This document shows, in pieces, positions 27,100 through 35,632 of a DNA stretch of 64,000 bases; the first letter of the stretch is position 1, and every line of letters starts with the position of its first letter. This DNA is from Aminipila terrae (GTDB lineage Bacteria > Bacillota > Clostridia > Peptostreptococcales > Anaerovoracaceae). The stretch spans positions 1,550,001-1,614,000 of the forward strand of contig NZ_CP047591.1 of NCBI RefSeq assembly GCF_010120715.1, read 5' to 3'. The notes beneath the pieces are model-generated. The model ran no database searches and had not been told where the DNA came from. It saw only the letters and a program-made list of their open reading frames with translations. The position numbers and the translations under genes are program-made.

Positions 27100-27378
27100 A
27101 TGAAGTACGCCATAGCATTATATGTAATTTGGAACATTATTACCTTTAGCATGATGGGTATAGATAAATACAAGGCAAAAAATAATAAATGGAGAATCAG
27201 TGAAGCAACTCTTTTAATAACTGCCATATTTATGGGAGGGATTGGAAGTTTAACAGGTTCTAAGTTCTTTAGACATAAGACACAAAAAATAAAGTTTAAA
27301 ATATTATTACCATTCTCAGTACTACTAAACCTTAGTGTTATAGTATACATATACTATAGAATTACAATGATTCATTAA
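27100..27378 (+). CDS. DUF1294 family membrane protein
   Basis: 92 residues. The conserved DUF1294 pattern is present: MGIDKYKAKNNKWRISE, a glycine-rich second helix (MGGIGSLTGSKFFRHKTQK), then a final helix. About three transmembrane segments are visible. Function is unknown in the family. GAAAGG lies nine bases before the ATG. It stands alone between parS site 2 and the minus-strand RNA candidate. Confidence 0.85.
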   Translation: MKYAIALYVIWNIITFSMMGIDKYKAKNNKWRISEATLLITAIFMGGIGSLTGSKFFRHKTQKIKFKILLPFSVLLNLSVIVYIYYRITMIH

Positions 27379-27426
27379 TTTCACATAACAATTATAAGTA
27401 TAAGGATAGATTTATATATTAAACAT

Positions 27427-27489
27427 AAAAAAGAAGTAGCACCGCCCATAACTGCTTTTTAAAGCAAATATATGAACGGTGCTACTTCT
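27427..27489 (-). terminator. Strong terminator of the minus-strand RNA
   Basis: GAAGTAGCACCG (27433-27444) pairs perfectly with CGGTGCTACTTC (27477-27488), with an inner GCTTTaAAAGC-type hairpin. On the minus strand it is followed by seven T. It can also act, more weakly, on the plus strand after the DUF1294 gene. Confidence 0.8.
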
Positions 27490-27604
27490 GTTCAGTTAGC
27501 ATTTCTGGTGGACTCACCCCTTTCTTACGATACCAACTTCTAAAATAGTAATAACTCTCCAACAATTGGATATCTATATTAGTTTTAGTATCTTTTTCTT
27601 TTAT
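27427..27604 (-). ncRNA. Candidate small RNA with its own promoter and terminator
   Basis: On the minus strand TTGCAA (27633-27638) and TATAAT (27611-27616) are 16 bases apart, and a perfect 12-bp terminator stem with a T-run ends at 27427. The roughly 175-base transcript has no gene downstream, since the next gene is on the other strand. It can form GATAC/GTATC plus AACT/AGTT around an inner TCCAA-ttg-TTGGA hairpin, and GGTG-agtc-CACC. No known RNA family was recognised; it lacks the UGGN of a T-box and the SRP core. A short frame ending in the terminator stem (GVSPPEMLTEQK) could instead be the tail of a decayed gene. Confidence 0.45.
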
Positions 27605-27839
27605 GTCTTTATTATAGCATGTCTTTACTAAATTGCAAGTATTTTCTGAAAATTTAATACGAAATTTGATAAATTTTATTATAAGGATAAGAATTATGTA
27701 AAATGTAATAATATTGTTTATAGGTAATAAACGATAAAATAGAGAAATATGGCATTCTAGATAATGTTAAGAAAGAATTAATAACTTTACGGAAAATTTT
27801 GGGGTATAATCTAAGAGTATTATAGAAGGGGGATTTTTT

Positions 27840-28946
27840 ATGTCAAAAGATACTACTAAGAAATTTAAGAAAAAATGGATTATCATTCCTATAGTAATTT
27901 TTATTATTATTGCTATTGCATGTGTTTTAACGCAAAAATTTGGAAAGACAGAACCTACGGGTTATCCGGTTACAGCTGGTAAAGCGGAGCAAACTACTTT
28001 GAAAGAAGTCGTTTCTATAAAGGGAAATGTAGAAGGTTCTGAGAAAGCAGAAATCCAGTCTACACAAACAGCAGAAGTTAAAGCTATTTATGTACATGAA
28101 GGCGACAAAGTAGCAAAAGGACAATTGCTGGCGTTACTGGATAGTGGCACATTAAATGAAGAGTATGCAAAGGCTAAAATAACGGCTGCTGAAGCAAAGC
28201 GAAAGTATGATGATGCCAAACTTTTATATGAGCAGGGAGCATTACCACAAAATGATTATCTGGAGGCAAAGGCAACCTATGAGTCAGCTGTGCTTTCCCT
28301 TGATACATATGATTTTGATAAAGTAAATATCACAAGTCCGATAAGTGGGACAGTAACAAGAGTAAATGTAACTGTTGGAAGTAATGCAAATAATACTACA
28401 GATAATAAATCAATGTTTGTAATTGAGGATTTGCAGCATTTGCAGTTAAAAGTAAAAATCAGTGAATATGACATAAGTAAAATAAAAGAGGGACAGCAGG
28501 TCTCTATAACTGCAGATGTGCTGGGAAATGAGACAGCTTCAGGAGTTGTATCAAAAATAGCACCTTCAGGTGAGAGTAAAGATAGTACGGGCTCCACTAC
28601 AACTGGTGAAAAGGTTGTTCCTGTTGACATAAATATTAATAATAATGACGGTAAGCTAATCGCGGGAGTTAGTGCAAAAGCAGAAATATTAATCAATAAA
28701 AAGGAAAATGCATTATCCGTTCCAGTAGATGCCATCTTCGAAGATGTAAATGAAGGTGCAGATTATGTATTTATAATTAAAAATAATAAGCTTAAAAAAA
28801 TAAAAGTACAAACTGGAATTGAAGGCGATTTTAATACAGAAATTATTACTGATAAGATAAAAGCTGGAGACAAAGTTGTACTGTCACCTACTTATGAACT
28901 GAAAAATGGAATGGAAGTTACTATTTCTGATCCAAATGCAATGTAG
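27840..28946 (+). CDS. MacA-like periplasmic adaptor (HlyD/RND family) of ABC exporter
   Basis: 368 residues. An N-terminal signal anchor (about 14-35, IIPIVIFIIIAIACVLT) is followed by a lipoyl/barrel-sandwich half (VKAIYVHEGDKVAKGQLLALLDSG), a short alpha-hairpin (about 95-145), the second lipoyl half (ITSPISGTVTRVNVTVGS) and beta-barrel domains. GAAGGGGGA precedes the ATG. It is the first gene of an adaptor-ATPase-permease operon that in Gram-positive bacteria exports peptides or drugs, or relieves envelope stress. Confidence 0.92.
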   Translation: MSKDTTKKFKKKWIIIPIVIFIIIAIACVLTQKFGKTEPTGYPVTAGKAEQTTLKEVVSIKGNVEGSEKAEIQSTQTAEVKAIYVHEGDKVAKGQLLALLDSGTLNEEYAKAKITAAEAKRKYDDAKLLYEQGALPQNDYLEAKATYESAVLSLDTYDFDKVNITSPISGTVTRVNVTVGSNANNTTDNKSMFVIEDLQHLQLKVKISEYDISKIKEGQQVSITADVLGNETASGVVSKIAPSGESKDSTGSTTTGEKVVPVDININNNDGKLIAGVSAKAEILINKKENALSVPVDAIFEDVNEGADYVFIIKNNKLKKIKVQTGIEGDFNTEIITDKIKAGDKVVLSPTYELKNGMEVTISDPNAM

Positions 28947-28963
28947 AGAAAGTAGGGATCAAA

Positions 28964-29731
28964 ATGAGTAGCGAAGTAATCAGTATATCTAATCTGGTAA
29001 AAACATATAAGACTGGGAGCATAGAGGTTCAGGCATTAAAAGAAATTAGTCTCACTATTTTTAAGGGTGAGTTTGTAGCTATCATGGGAACTTCTGGATC
29101 AGGAAAATCCACACTAATGAACATCATGGGATGTTTAGACAGACCCACAAGTGGTGAATATTTGTTGGAAGGTATCTCAATAAGTGATAAAAATGATAGA
29201 GAATTGTCTTATATAAGAAATAAAAAAATAGGATTTGTTTTTCAATCATTTAATCTTATTTCTAGAACCAGTGCACTTAAGAATGTTGAACTTCCTATGG
29301 TTTATGCAAAAATAGGAGCTTCTGCCAGAAAAAAAAGAGCCATGGAGCTTTTAGAAAGTGTAGGCCTTGGATCAAGAACAGCGCATATGCCAAACGAATT
29401 ATCAGGAGGTCAAAAACAGCGTGTAGCAATAGCCAGAGCATTGACTAACAATCCACAGATTCTTTTGGCAGATGAACCAACAGGGGCTTTAGATTCACAT
29501 TCTTCTATTGAAATTATGGAACTTTTTACAAAACTAAACAGAGAAAATGGCAATACCGTTATTATAGTAACTCATGAGCCAGATGTGGCAGAATTTACTG
29601 ACCGAATAGTAACTTTTAAAGATGGTCAGATAATAAGTGACAAATTGACTAAAAACGGTGAACAGATGGAAAAATATAAAACAAGTAATAGTGCTCCCAC
29701 TAAAAACGAGGAGGTGGGAACATGCTGTTAA
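28964..29731 (+). CDS. MacB-type ABC transporter ATP-binding protein
   Basis: 255 residues. Walker A is GTSGSGKST (about 43-51), the signature ELSGGQKQRVAIARAL, and Walker B ILLADEPTGALDS, all typical of the LolD/MacB/FtsE class. The C-terminal tail after about residue 225 is variable (EQMEKYKTSNSAPTKNEE). It overlaps the permease start by ten bases. Confidence 0.94.
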   Translation: MSSEVISISNLVKTYKTGSIEVQALKEISLTIFKGEFVAIMGTSGSGKSTLMNIMGCLDRPTSGEYLLEGISISDKNDRELSYIRNKKIGFVFQSFNLISRTSALKNVELPMVYAKIGASARKKRAMELLESVGLGSRTAHMPNELSGGQKQRVAIARALTNNPQILLADEPTGALDSHSSIEIMELFTKLNRENGNTVIIVTHEPDVAEFTDRIVTFKDGQIISDKLTKNGEQMEKYKTSNSAPTKNEEVGTCC

Positions 29732-30933
29732 TTGAAAACATTAAGCTGGCTTTGTCTGCTATCAGAGTCAACAAAATGCGATCCTTTTTAACCATGCTTG
29801 GCATTATTATCGGTATCAGTTCTGTAATCGCTATAACTTCTATCGGTGACAGTGCTAAAGGTGCCGTAAGCAAAGAATTTGAAGGCTACAGCGCAAATAT
29901 GTATATCATGATAAATTGGGAGATGGCAGATGATGGGATAGAGAACAATGATCTTTTTTATAAGGAAGATCTTGATGCACTAAAAGAAAGATTTCCGGAC
30001 CAGATTAAATATGTTGTACCATCGTCAGGATCCTCCAGTGATACAAAAATAGGCAGATTAAAAGGCAAATTTGATATGACAGGGGTGGACGCAAATTATT
30101 TTAATTATGATGTAAAGAATAAAATAATTTACGGCAGAACTATTAATAAAAGTGATGTAGAGGGAAAAAAAGATGTAGTTGTAATTGACGATAAGGCGGC
30201 AAAGTTTTTCTTTAATAAAGAAGATGTAGTGGGTAAAACAATTCCTGTAACTCTACTAGGAGATAATGTAGACTTAACCATTGTTGGTGTTTATAAACAG
30301 GAAAAGTCTGTGTTCGCGGGTTTAGACCATTCTACCAGTTACACTTGCTACGTGCCATATACAATAGCAATGTATTCAGATGAAGGGACACAGTATATTA
30401 ATATTTATGCCAATGAAAAAATGGATCAGACAAAACAGGCAGAATCTTTTGTGGAGTATTTAACAAAGATAAAAAATGAACCAAAGGGATTCTACCGATA
30501 TGAAACTGCAGAATCACAGTTGGGAATGATAAATAATGTTCTTGGGATATTATCTATAGCTATAGGTGCGATTGCTGCCATATCGCTTTTAGTAGGTGGT
30601 ATCGGAATTATGAACATCATGTTAGTATCAGTAACAGAAAGAACAAGAGAAATTGGTATACGTAAATCTCTTGGGGCACAAACAAATGATATACTAACAC
30701 AGTTTCTAATAGAGGCCATGATTCTATCTGTTATAGGAGGAATGATTGGAACTGGTATTGGGATAGGTATAGCAGCAATAGGTATGACTATAGCCGGAGT
30801 AGGTGTAGTCATAAATCCTATGGCCATTCTGGTAGCCGTAACCTTCTCTGCAGTCGTTGGAATTTTCTTTGGAATATTCCCTGCAAGAAAAGCAGCAAAG
30901 CTGGATCCAATCGAAGCCTTACGATACGAATAA
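29722..30933 (+). CDS. MacB-type ABC transporter permease
   Basis: 403 residues. The first transmembrane helix has the MacB entry signature MRSFLTMLGIIIGISSVIAI. A periplasmic-type MacB_PCD domain occupies about 45-245. Three C-terminal helices form the FtsX domain, with the MLVSVTERTREIGIRKSLGA loop and the end ARKAAKLDPIEALRYE. It works with the adaptor and ATPase encoded upstream. A perfect 18-bp terminator follows. Confidence 0.94.
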   Translation: MLLIENIKLALSAIRVNKMRSFLTMLGIIIGISSVIAITSIGDSAKGAVSKEFEGYSANMYIMINWEMADDGIENNDLFYKEDLDALKERFPDQIKYVVPSSGSSSDTKIGRLKGKFDMTGVDANYFNYDVKNKIIYGRTINKSDVEGKKDVVVIDDKAAKFFFNKEDVVGKTIPVTLLGDNVDLTIVGVYKQEKSVFAGLDHSTSYTCYVPYTIAMYSDEGTQYINIYANEKMDQTKQAESFVEYLTKIKNEPKGFYRYETAESQLGMINNVLGILSIAIGAIAAISLLVGGIGIMNIMLVSVTERTREIGIRKSLGAQTNDILTQFLIEAMILSVIGGMIGTGIGIGIAAIGMTIAGVGVVINPMAILVAVTFSAVVGIFFGIFPARKAAKLDPIEALRYE

Positions 30934-30994
30934 AAACATACCTATAAATTTGAGAAATAAGGTAGTTAAAAACATCATGTGATATAAACAATCA

Positions 30995-31045
30995 AGCGAG
31001 GCCCAAATTTGCTTAAAACGCAAATTTGGGCCTCGCTATTTTTTA
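30995..31045 (+). terminator. 18-bp perfect terminator after the MacAB operon
   Basis: The arms at 30995-31012 and 31020-31037 pair perfectly around TTAAAAC and are followed by ATTTTTTAT. It is the strongest hairpin in the window and insulates the 1.5 kb downstream. Confidence 0.9.
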
Positions 31046-31491
31046 TATAAGCAAAAATAATGTTATTTCATAATTATTATTTTAAATTCCAGTTACCTTT
31101 TATAAAATCATCACAAATTTAGTTTTAAAAATATTCTTTAAAAATTTTAAAAGAAATTTCTAAAATTATTATTTCTTTAACCATAAAAAATTTAAAATTC
31201 TGCCTTGCATTACTAAAATAATCGGTATAGCAACAGGCGGGAAATAGAAAGTAATATTGCCCAAAGTGCCTTTTTAGGATTTTCACGTTAAGTCAGAATT
31301 GCAGACTTAAGTTTAGATAGAAAAAATGAAAGAAACAGTATAAATACACATATTTTTACAATTGTAGAACTCACAGCACAAAAATTGATTATAATTTAAC
31401 TAATTTTTAGACTTAACTTTAAAAACCCTTAATAATAATTATTAATAGAATGCCTAAAAATACACATTTAGACTAAAACAATATAAAAATA

Positions 31492-32537
31492 ATTGTATTA
31501 TTTAAATAATACAATAGAACACCTTAAAAACATAAAAAATTGACCGTTTTTACTAGGAAAATCCTCAAAATAATCCATAAAAACATAACAAAAGCGTAGA
31601 AAAACAAGAAAAGTTTAGAATACAAAAAAATTAGAAATATTGTATAATTGTATTAAATATATAATACAAACTTTGTATCGAACTTAAAGAAAATCATAAA
31701 ATTGGTCTTGGATAATTATAAAAATCTAAGAAAATAATATCTAAAATACTACGTTTAAATTACATAAAATGGAAGTAAGGCTTAAAACGCCAATTTGAGG
31801 CTCGTTTTAATGATGGGGCGGTATAAGTCTGGTTATATAAAGAAAAAAATGTCATATACACAAAAAGACAAAATTTTAACATAAACCAGAAAAAAATTTG
31901 AAATAAATAAGGATATAAAAATGATAGTGTTGAAATTTAAGCATTTTTGTCATAATTTTGTTGAAAAATTGTATTAAAGACATCATACAGTAATACATAT
32001 AAATTCAAGTATAAATATGAAAAAGTCGAAAAAGGTAATAGCATTGTACTATGACAGTAATACAATATAGCAAAATTTCTGAAAAAAAGTCGAAATAAAG
32101 CAGCTTGTGATCGAGGCCATATAATAAAAATTATAATTTGAGAAAAAACAGGCTTAAATCGAAAATTTTTTAAGGCAAACTCAGGCTGAACTCTGAAAAA
32201 TCTAAGAATTTCAGTTTCAAAGCAAAGGGGTAGGTTTTAGAATAAATTAAAAAGTTAACTGTAAAAATATAATATGTGTATTGCCAGGAAAGTACTGAAA
32301 AATAAGGAAAATACCTTTAAATTAATAAAACATATTGTACTATTTAAGTAATACAAAAGTACAAAAAAATATAAAAAAAGAGCGGAATTTAGGAGAAAAT
32401 AGCAAAATAATTACGTGTTATTGTATTAAATGAACAATACAATAACCTATATTTTTTGTAAAAATGCAAATTATACAATAATTGGGGGATTGACAAACAA
32501 AAATTACTGTATTATTGTATTATAGACGTGATACAGC
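31492..32537. repeat. Seven copies of palindromic operator ATTGTATTA-N6-TAATACAAT
   Basis: Copies are at 31492-31515 (perfect), 31647-31670, 31968-31991, 32043-32066, 32334-32357, 32420-32443 and 32514-32537. Each has two 9-base arms separated by exactly 6 bases, and most differ from consensus at 0-3 positions. Spacing between copies is irregular (75 to 321 bases). The last copy overlaps the promoter of the adjacent gntR gene, so these are probably GntR/YtrA-type operators; one more copy lies at 43133-43156. Arm length, spacer and conservation are read directly; the binding protein is inferred. Confidence 0.75.
32490..32523 (+). promoter_or_regulatory. Promoter of the gntR pair overlapped by an operator
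   Basis: TTGACA at 32490-32495 is a perfect -35; a weaker -10 (TATTGT, 32513-32518) follows 17 bases later. Operator copy seven (32514-32537) covers the -10 and start. An extra direct half-site ACTGTATTA at 32506-32514 sits eight bases before it. This fits autorepression. Confidence 0.6.
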
Positions 32538-32588
32538 ATAAAATGGGCTGGAGTGGACGTAAATTAATGGTTAGGAGGTTAGCTGGAT

Positions 32589-32957
32589 ATGGAAACAACA
32601 ATACCTACTTACATAAGAATAATGCAATCAATAAGACAGGAAATTGTTTCAGGAGTTTTAGTACCTAATCAGAAAATGGATTCTATTAAGGAACTGTCTA
32701 AAAAATATGTAGCAAATCCCAATACTGTTCAGAGAGCGTTAGCCAACTTAGAGGAAGAAGGATTAGTAAGATCTAACAGAACTGCTGGTAAGTATGTTAC
32801 AGATAACGAATTGCTTATAAAAAGTATTCGTTGTAAGGAAGCCAGAAAAGTAACAGAAGAGTTTATTACAAACCTGGAACGACTGGGTATTCATCCAGAC
32901 GAATTAGTGCGGCTTTTTTCTGAGCCGGAGTTGTCTAAGGCAATGGGAACCGCATAA
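32589..32957 (+). CDS. GntR-family (YtrA-like) transcriptional regulator 1
   Basis: 122 residues. The GntR winged helix-turn-helix is at about 5-75 (PTYIRIMQSIRQEIVSGVLVPNQKMDSIKELSKKY, then NPNTVQRALANLEEEGLV). A short C-terminal helical part (KSIRCKEARKVTEEFITNLERLGIHPDELVRLF) matches the YtrA subgroup, which lacks an effector domain. AGGAGG precedes the ATG. YtrA members normally control an ABC transporter cotranscribed with them; none follows here. It is very similar to the next gene, from which it probably arose by tandem duplication. Confidence 0.9.
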   Translation: METTIPTYIRIMQSIRQEIVSGVLVPNQKMDSIKELSKKYVANPNTVQRALANLEEEGLVRSNRTAGKYVTDNELLIKSIRCKEARKVTEEFITNLERLGIHPDELVRLFSEPELSKAMGTA

Positions 32958-32974
32958 GAGAGTGGGGTGGATTT

Positions 32975-33355
32975 TTGACAAACAAGGCAGAGGCACAGTT
33001 CAATGAGAGCATGCCAATTTATCTGCAATTAATGGAAAGAATAAAACATGACATCATTTCCGGATTATTGGAACCAGGGGCCAAAATTGATTCAGTAAGA
33101 GACCTGGCCGCAAGGTTTAGTGTAAATCCAAATACAATGCAAAAAGCATTATCTGAACTTGAGCGGGAAGAACTGCTTCATGCAGAGAGAACGGCAGGCA
33201 GATTTGTAACAAGGAATAAGCTTCTTATTGAGAGTATTCGATATAAAGAAGCCAGAAGTATTACTGAGGGCTTTATAAAACGGATGAAAAGTCTTGGGTA
33301 TTCAGAAGAAGAAATAATTGAGTTTTTACCTTATACTTTTAAGGAAGAAGAATAA
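32975..33355 (+). CDS. GntR-family (YtrA-like) transcriptional regulator 2
   Basis: 126 residues from a TTG start; the ATG at 33011 (PIYLQLMERI...) is an alternative that would align with its paralogue. It has the same winged-helix core (KHDIISGLLEPGAKIDSVRDLAARFSVNPNTMQKALSELEREELL) and the same YtrA-type tail (ESIRYKEARSITEGFIKRMKSLGYSEEEIIEFL). It lies 17 bases after regulator 1. The two may form homo- or heterodimers on the palindromes upstream. Confidence 0.88.
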   Translation: MTNKAEAQFNESMPIYLQLMERIKHDIISGLLEPGAKIDSVRDLAARFSVNPNTMQKALSELEREELLHAERTAGRFVTRNKLLIESIRYKEARSITEGFIKRMKSLGYSEEEIIEFLPYTFKEEE

Positions 33356-33409
33356 AGCCAGAGGTGGAGTGACACTTTTGGCTTTTTTCAGATATTAAGG
33401 GATAGGAAA

Positions 33410-33931
33410 ATGGAAACAGAGTATATAAATGATTTATATAAAAATGTACTGGAAGAAGCAAAAAAATTGAAACTGCCAGTTTCAGATAAAATAAAAAGTG
33501 ATATTACTATAAATAGAAGAGCAAGAAGTAGGTTCGGCTGTTGTAAAAAAATCAGAAAAGGCTTAAGGGAATCTTTTGAAATAGAATTATCATACAGACT
33601 GCTTGGATGTCAGGAGAAGTTTATAAAGCAGACATTAGCCCATGAAATTCTGCATACCTGCCCAGGCTGCGATAATCATGGAGCCCTGTGGAAAAAATAT
33701 GCAGATACAATGAATGAAACTTATGGTTACCGTATAAAACGGACAGACACAGCGGAGCAGCTGGGGATAAAAGAAGATGGTAAACTAAAAAGGCAGCCTT
33801 TAAAAGAAAATTATGTTCTGGTCTGTAAAAAATGTGGAATAAGAATTTCAAGAACCAGAATGTCTAATGTAATCAAGAATCCATCAAATTACAGATGTAA
33901 GTGTGGAGGGAATCTGGAAAGGATCAGGTAG
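33410..33931 (+). CDS. SprT-like zinc metalloprotease family protein
   Basis: 173 residues. The zinc site is HEILHTCPGCDNHG, the HExxH motif and a third His as in SprT/YpjP-type proteins, followed by WKKYADTMNETYGYRIKR. A C-terminal zinc ribbon has C-x2-C (CKKCG) and C-x-C (CKCGG) pairs. SprT/Spartan relatives act on DNA-protein crosslinks; that function is an extrapolation here. It directly precedes two DNA repair genes. Confidence 0.82.
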   Translation: METEYINDLYKNVLEEAKKLKLPVSDKIKSDITINRRARSRFGCCKKIRKGLRESFEIELSYRLLGCQEKFIKQTLAHEILHTCPGCDNHGALWKKYADTMNETYGYRIKRTDTAEQLGIKEDGKLKRQPLKENYVLVCKKCGIRISRTRMSNVIKNPSNYRCKCGGNLERIR

Positions 33932-34407
33932 ATGAAAAAAATATTTTACTATGGTACCCCGCTAGGCAAAATAGGTATAGCAGAAGAAAACAGTGAGATT
34001 ACGAATTTAATTTTTGAAAACGAAAGCATAAATGAAAATGTAGAAAATGAAGAGACAGATGTCTTGAAAGAAGCAATAAGCCAGTTGAATGAGTATCTTC
34101 TTGGTGAACGAAAAGATTTTAAGCTGCCACTGAATCCGGCAGGTACAGACTTTCAAAAAAAGGATTGGCAGGCCCTTCAGCAGATTCCTTATGGAAGAAC
34201 TGTAAGCTATGGTGAAATTGCTGAAAAGATTGGCTGCCCAAAAGGGCCAGGGCAGTTGGCCTTGCAAATAACAAGAATCCTATACCTATCTTTATACCTT
34301 GTCATAGAGTGATAGGAGCAGACGGCAGTTTGGTGGGGTATGGTGCTGGTATAGATAAGAAAATAAAGTTGCTGGAGATTGAAGGAATAGAAGTTAAGAA
34401 GAGGTAG
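33932..34407 (+). CDS. ogt: Methylated-DNA--protein-cysteine methyltransferase (frame interrupted)
   Basis: The first 105 residues are normal Ogt (MKKIFYYGTPLGKIGIAEE, then FQKKDWQALQQIPYGRTVSYGEIAEKIGCPKG). After GGG at 34244-34246 the printed frame goes wrong and stops. Adding one G gives ARAVGLANNKNPIPIFIPCHRVIG, with the catalytic cysteine in PCHRV, and a stop at 34405-34407. Restored length is 158 residues. It repairs O6-alkylguanine by transferring the alkyl group to its own cysteine. It starts one base after the upstream stop. Confidence 0.87.
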
Positions 34408-34418
34408 GAAATTCAAGG

Positions 34419-35591
34419 ATGGAAAAAAGTAAAGTAGTACTACTTACCTGCAAAGATTATGAGGAAGAAAGTGTAAATAAAGCCATAGAGGATGGCATAA
34501 ATCTGCTTGGGGGAATAGAACTTTTATTTAAGAGAGAAGAAAAGATTCTGCTTAAGCCCAATCTGCTGGCTAAAGCATCCCCTGAAAAGGCAGTAACCAC
34601 ACACCCTGCAGTATTTAAAGCTGTAGGAAAGCTTTTGAAGGAGCATGGCTATGACAACTTATATTATGGGGATTCACCAGGGAACCCTATAGGAGGAGTT
34701 GAAAGAGTTGCTGCAGGCTGTGGCATAAAGAAACCTGCGGAAGAATTAAATATAATTCCTGCAGATTTTAATAAAGGTACAAAGGTGGAATTTAAGGAAG
34801 GCATAACAGAACAGAGTTTTATCATCAGCAATGGTATTTTAGAATGTGATGGTATTATAAATATTTGCAAAATGAAGACACACCAGCTGGAGAGAATCAC
34901 CGGAGCGGCAAAGAATATGTTTGGAGCTGTGTATGGATTGAATAAGGGAGCATTTCATGCAAAATTCACTGATGCAGACAGTTTTGCAAGAATGATTGCT
35001 GATTTGAATAATTTTATAAAGCCACGCCTGCATATTATGGATGGTGTTATAGCCATGGAGGGAAATGGTCCACAATCAGGAACACCTGTTGAGATGGGAT
35101 TAATACTTATGTCCAAAGATCCTATAGCTCTTGATACGGTTTTCTGTAACCTGATAAATCTGAAACCTGAACTGGTACCTACTAACCGATTTGGATATGA
35201 GTATGGTGTAGGAACAATGAAGAATGATGACATAGAAATTGATACGGTGCAAGGGTGCCTAACCATGGAGGATGCTGTTAGAAAGTATGGGAATGAAAAA
35301 TATAATGTGTACAGGGGAACAGACAGAAAAACTCAGATTAAATTATTGCAGCCCATACAGCCCCTACTGCAGAAAAAACCATATATAATTAAAGATAAAT
35401 GTGTAAAATGCGGAATATGTGTTGACAGCTGCCCTGTGGATAAAAAAGCAATAACTTTAGAAAGTTATCCACAATATAATTACAAATTGTGCATAAGATG
35501 CTATTGCTGCCAGGAAATGTGTCCCCAGAAAGCCATAGATGTAAAAGCACCTTTCCTTGCAAGAATAATGGATAGAAATTGGAAATTATAG
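34419..35591 (+). CDS. DUF362 domain protein with 4Fe-4S ferredoxin domain
   Basis: 390 residues. The DUF362 region (about 1-300) includes LLKPNLLAKASPEKAVTTHP and CDGIINICKMKTHQLERITGAAKNMFG. A C-terminal two-cluster ferredoxin module has CVKCGICVDSCPV and CIRCYCCQEMCP. The family is common in anaerobes and is presumed to be redox-active, with no defined substrate. It stands 11 bases after ogt on the same strand. Confidence 0.9.
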   Translation: MEKSKVVLLTCKDYEEESVNKAIEDGINLLGGIELLFKREEKILLKPNLLAKASPEKAVTTHPAVFKAVGKLLKEHGYDNLYYGDSPGNPIGGVERVAAGCGIKKPAEELNIIPADFNKGTKVEFKEGITEQSFIISNGILECDGIINICKMKTHQLERITGAAKNMFGAVYGLNKGAFHAKFTDADSFARMIADLNNFIKPRLHIMDGVIAMEGNGPQSGTPVEMGLILMSKDPIALDTVFCNLINLKPELVPTNRFGYEYGVGTMKNDDIEIDTVQGCLTMEDAVRKYGNEKYNVYRGTDRKTQIKLLQPIQPLLQKKPYIIKDKCVKCGICVDSCPVDKKAITLESYPQYNYKLCIRCYCCQEMCPQKAIDVKAPFLARIMDRNWKL

Positions 35592-35632
35592 ACGATTCAC
35601 TATGCAGGATTATATAAGAAAAGAGGTATTGA

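Larger units (their letters stand above)
31046..32588. other. Gene-free, very AT-rich region with a palindrome array
   Basis: About 1.5 kb with no open frame of note on either strand. A/T-rich runs dominate, and the distinct feature is the dispersed 24-bp palindrome (next entry), which occupies 31492-32537. The first 450 bases (31046-31491) hold none of these repeats, and nothing recognisable was seen there. The region ends in the promoter of the first GntR gene. It could be decayed DNA or a DNA-binding platform. Confidence 0.6.

Noticed and set aside
27488..27560. Transposase C-terminus (frame ending GVSPPEMLTEQK)
   Set aside because: Only about 25 codons, no inverted repeats or target duplication, and a promoter lies just upstream; not enough to call a mobile element.
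27427..27604. T-box leader
   Set aside because: GTAGCACCG resembles part of the T-box sequence, but the UGGN bulge that pairs with the tRNA end is missing and no gene follows on that strand.
31046..32588. CRISPR array
   Set aside because: The repeats are palindromic operators with irregular spacing of 75-321 bases and no unique-length spacers.
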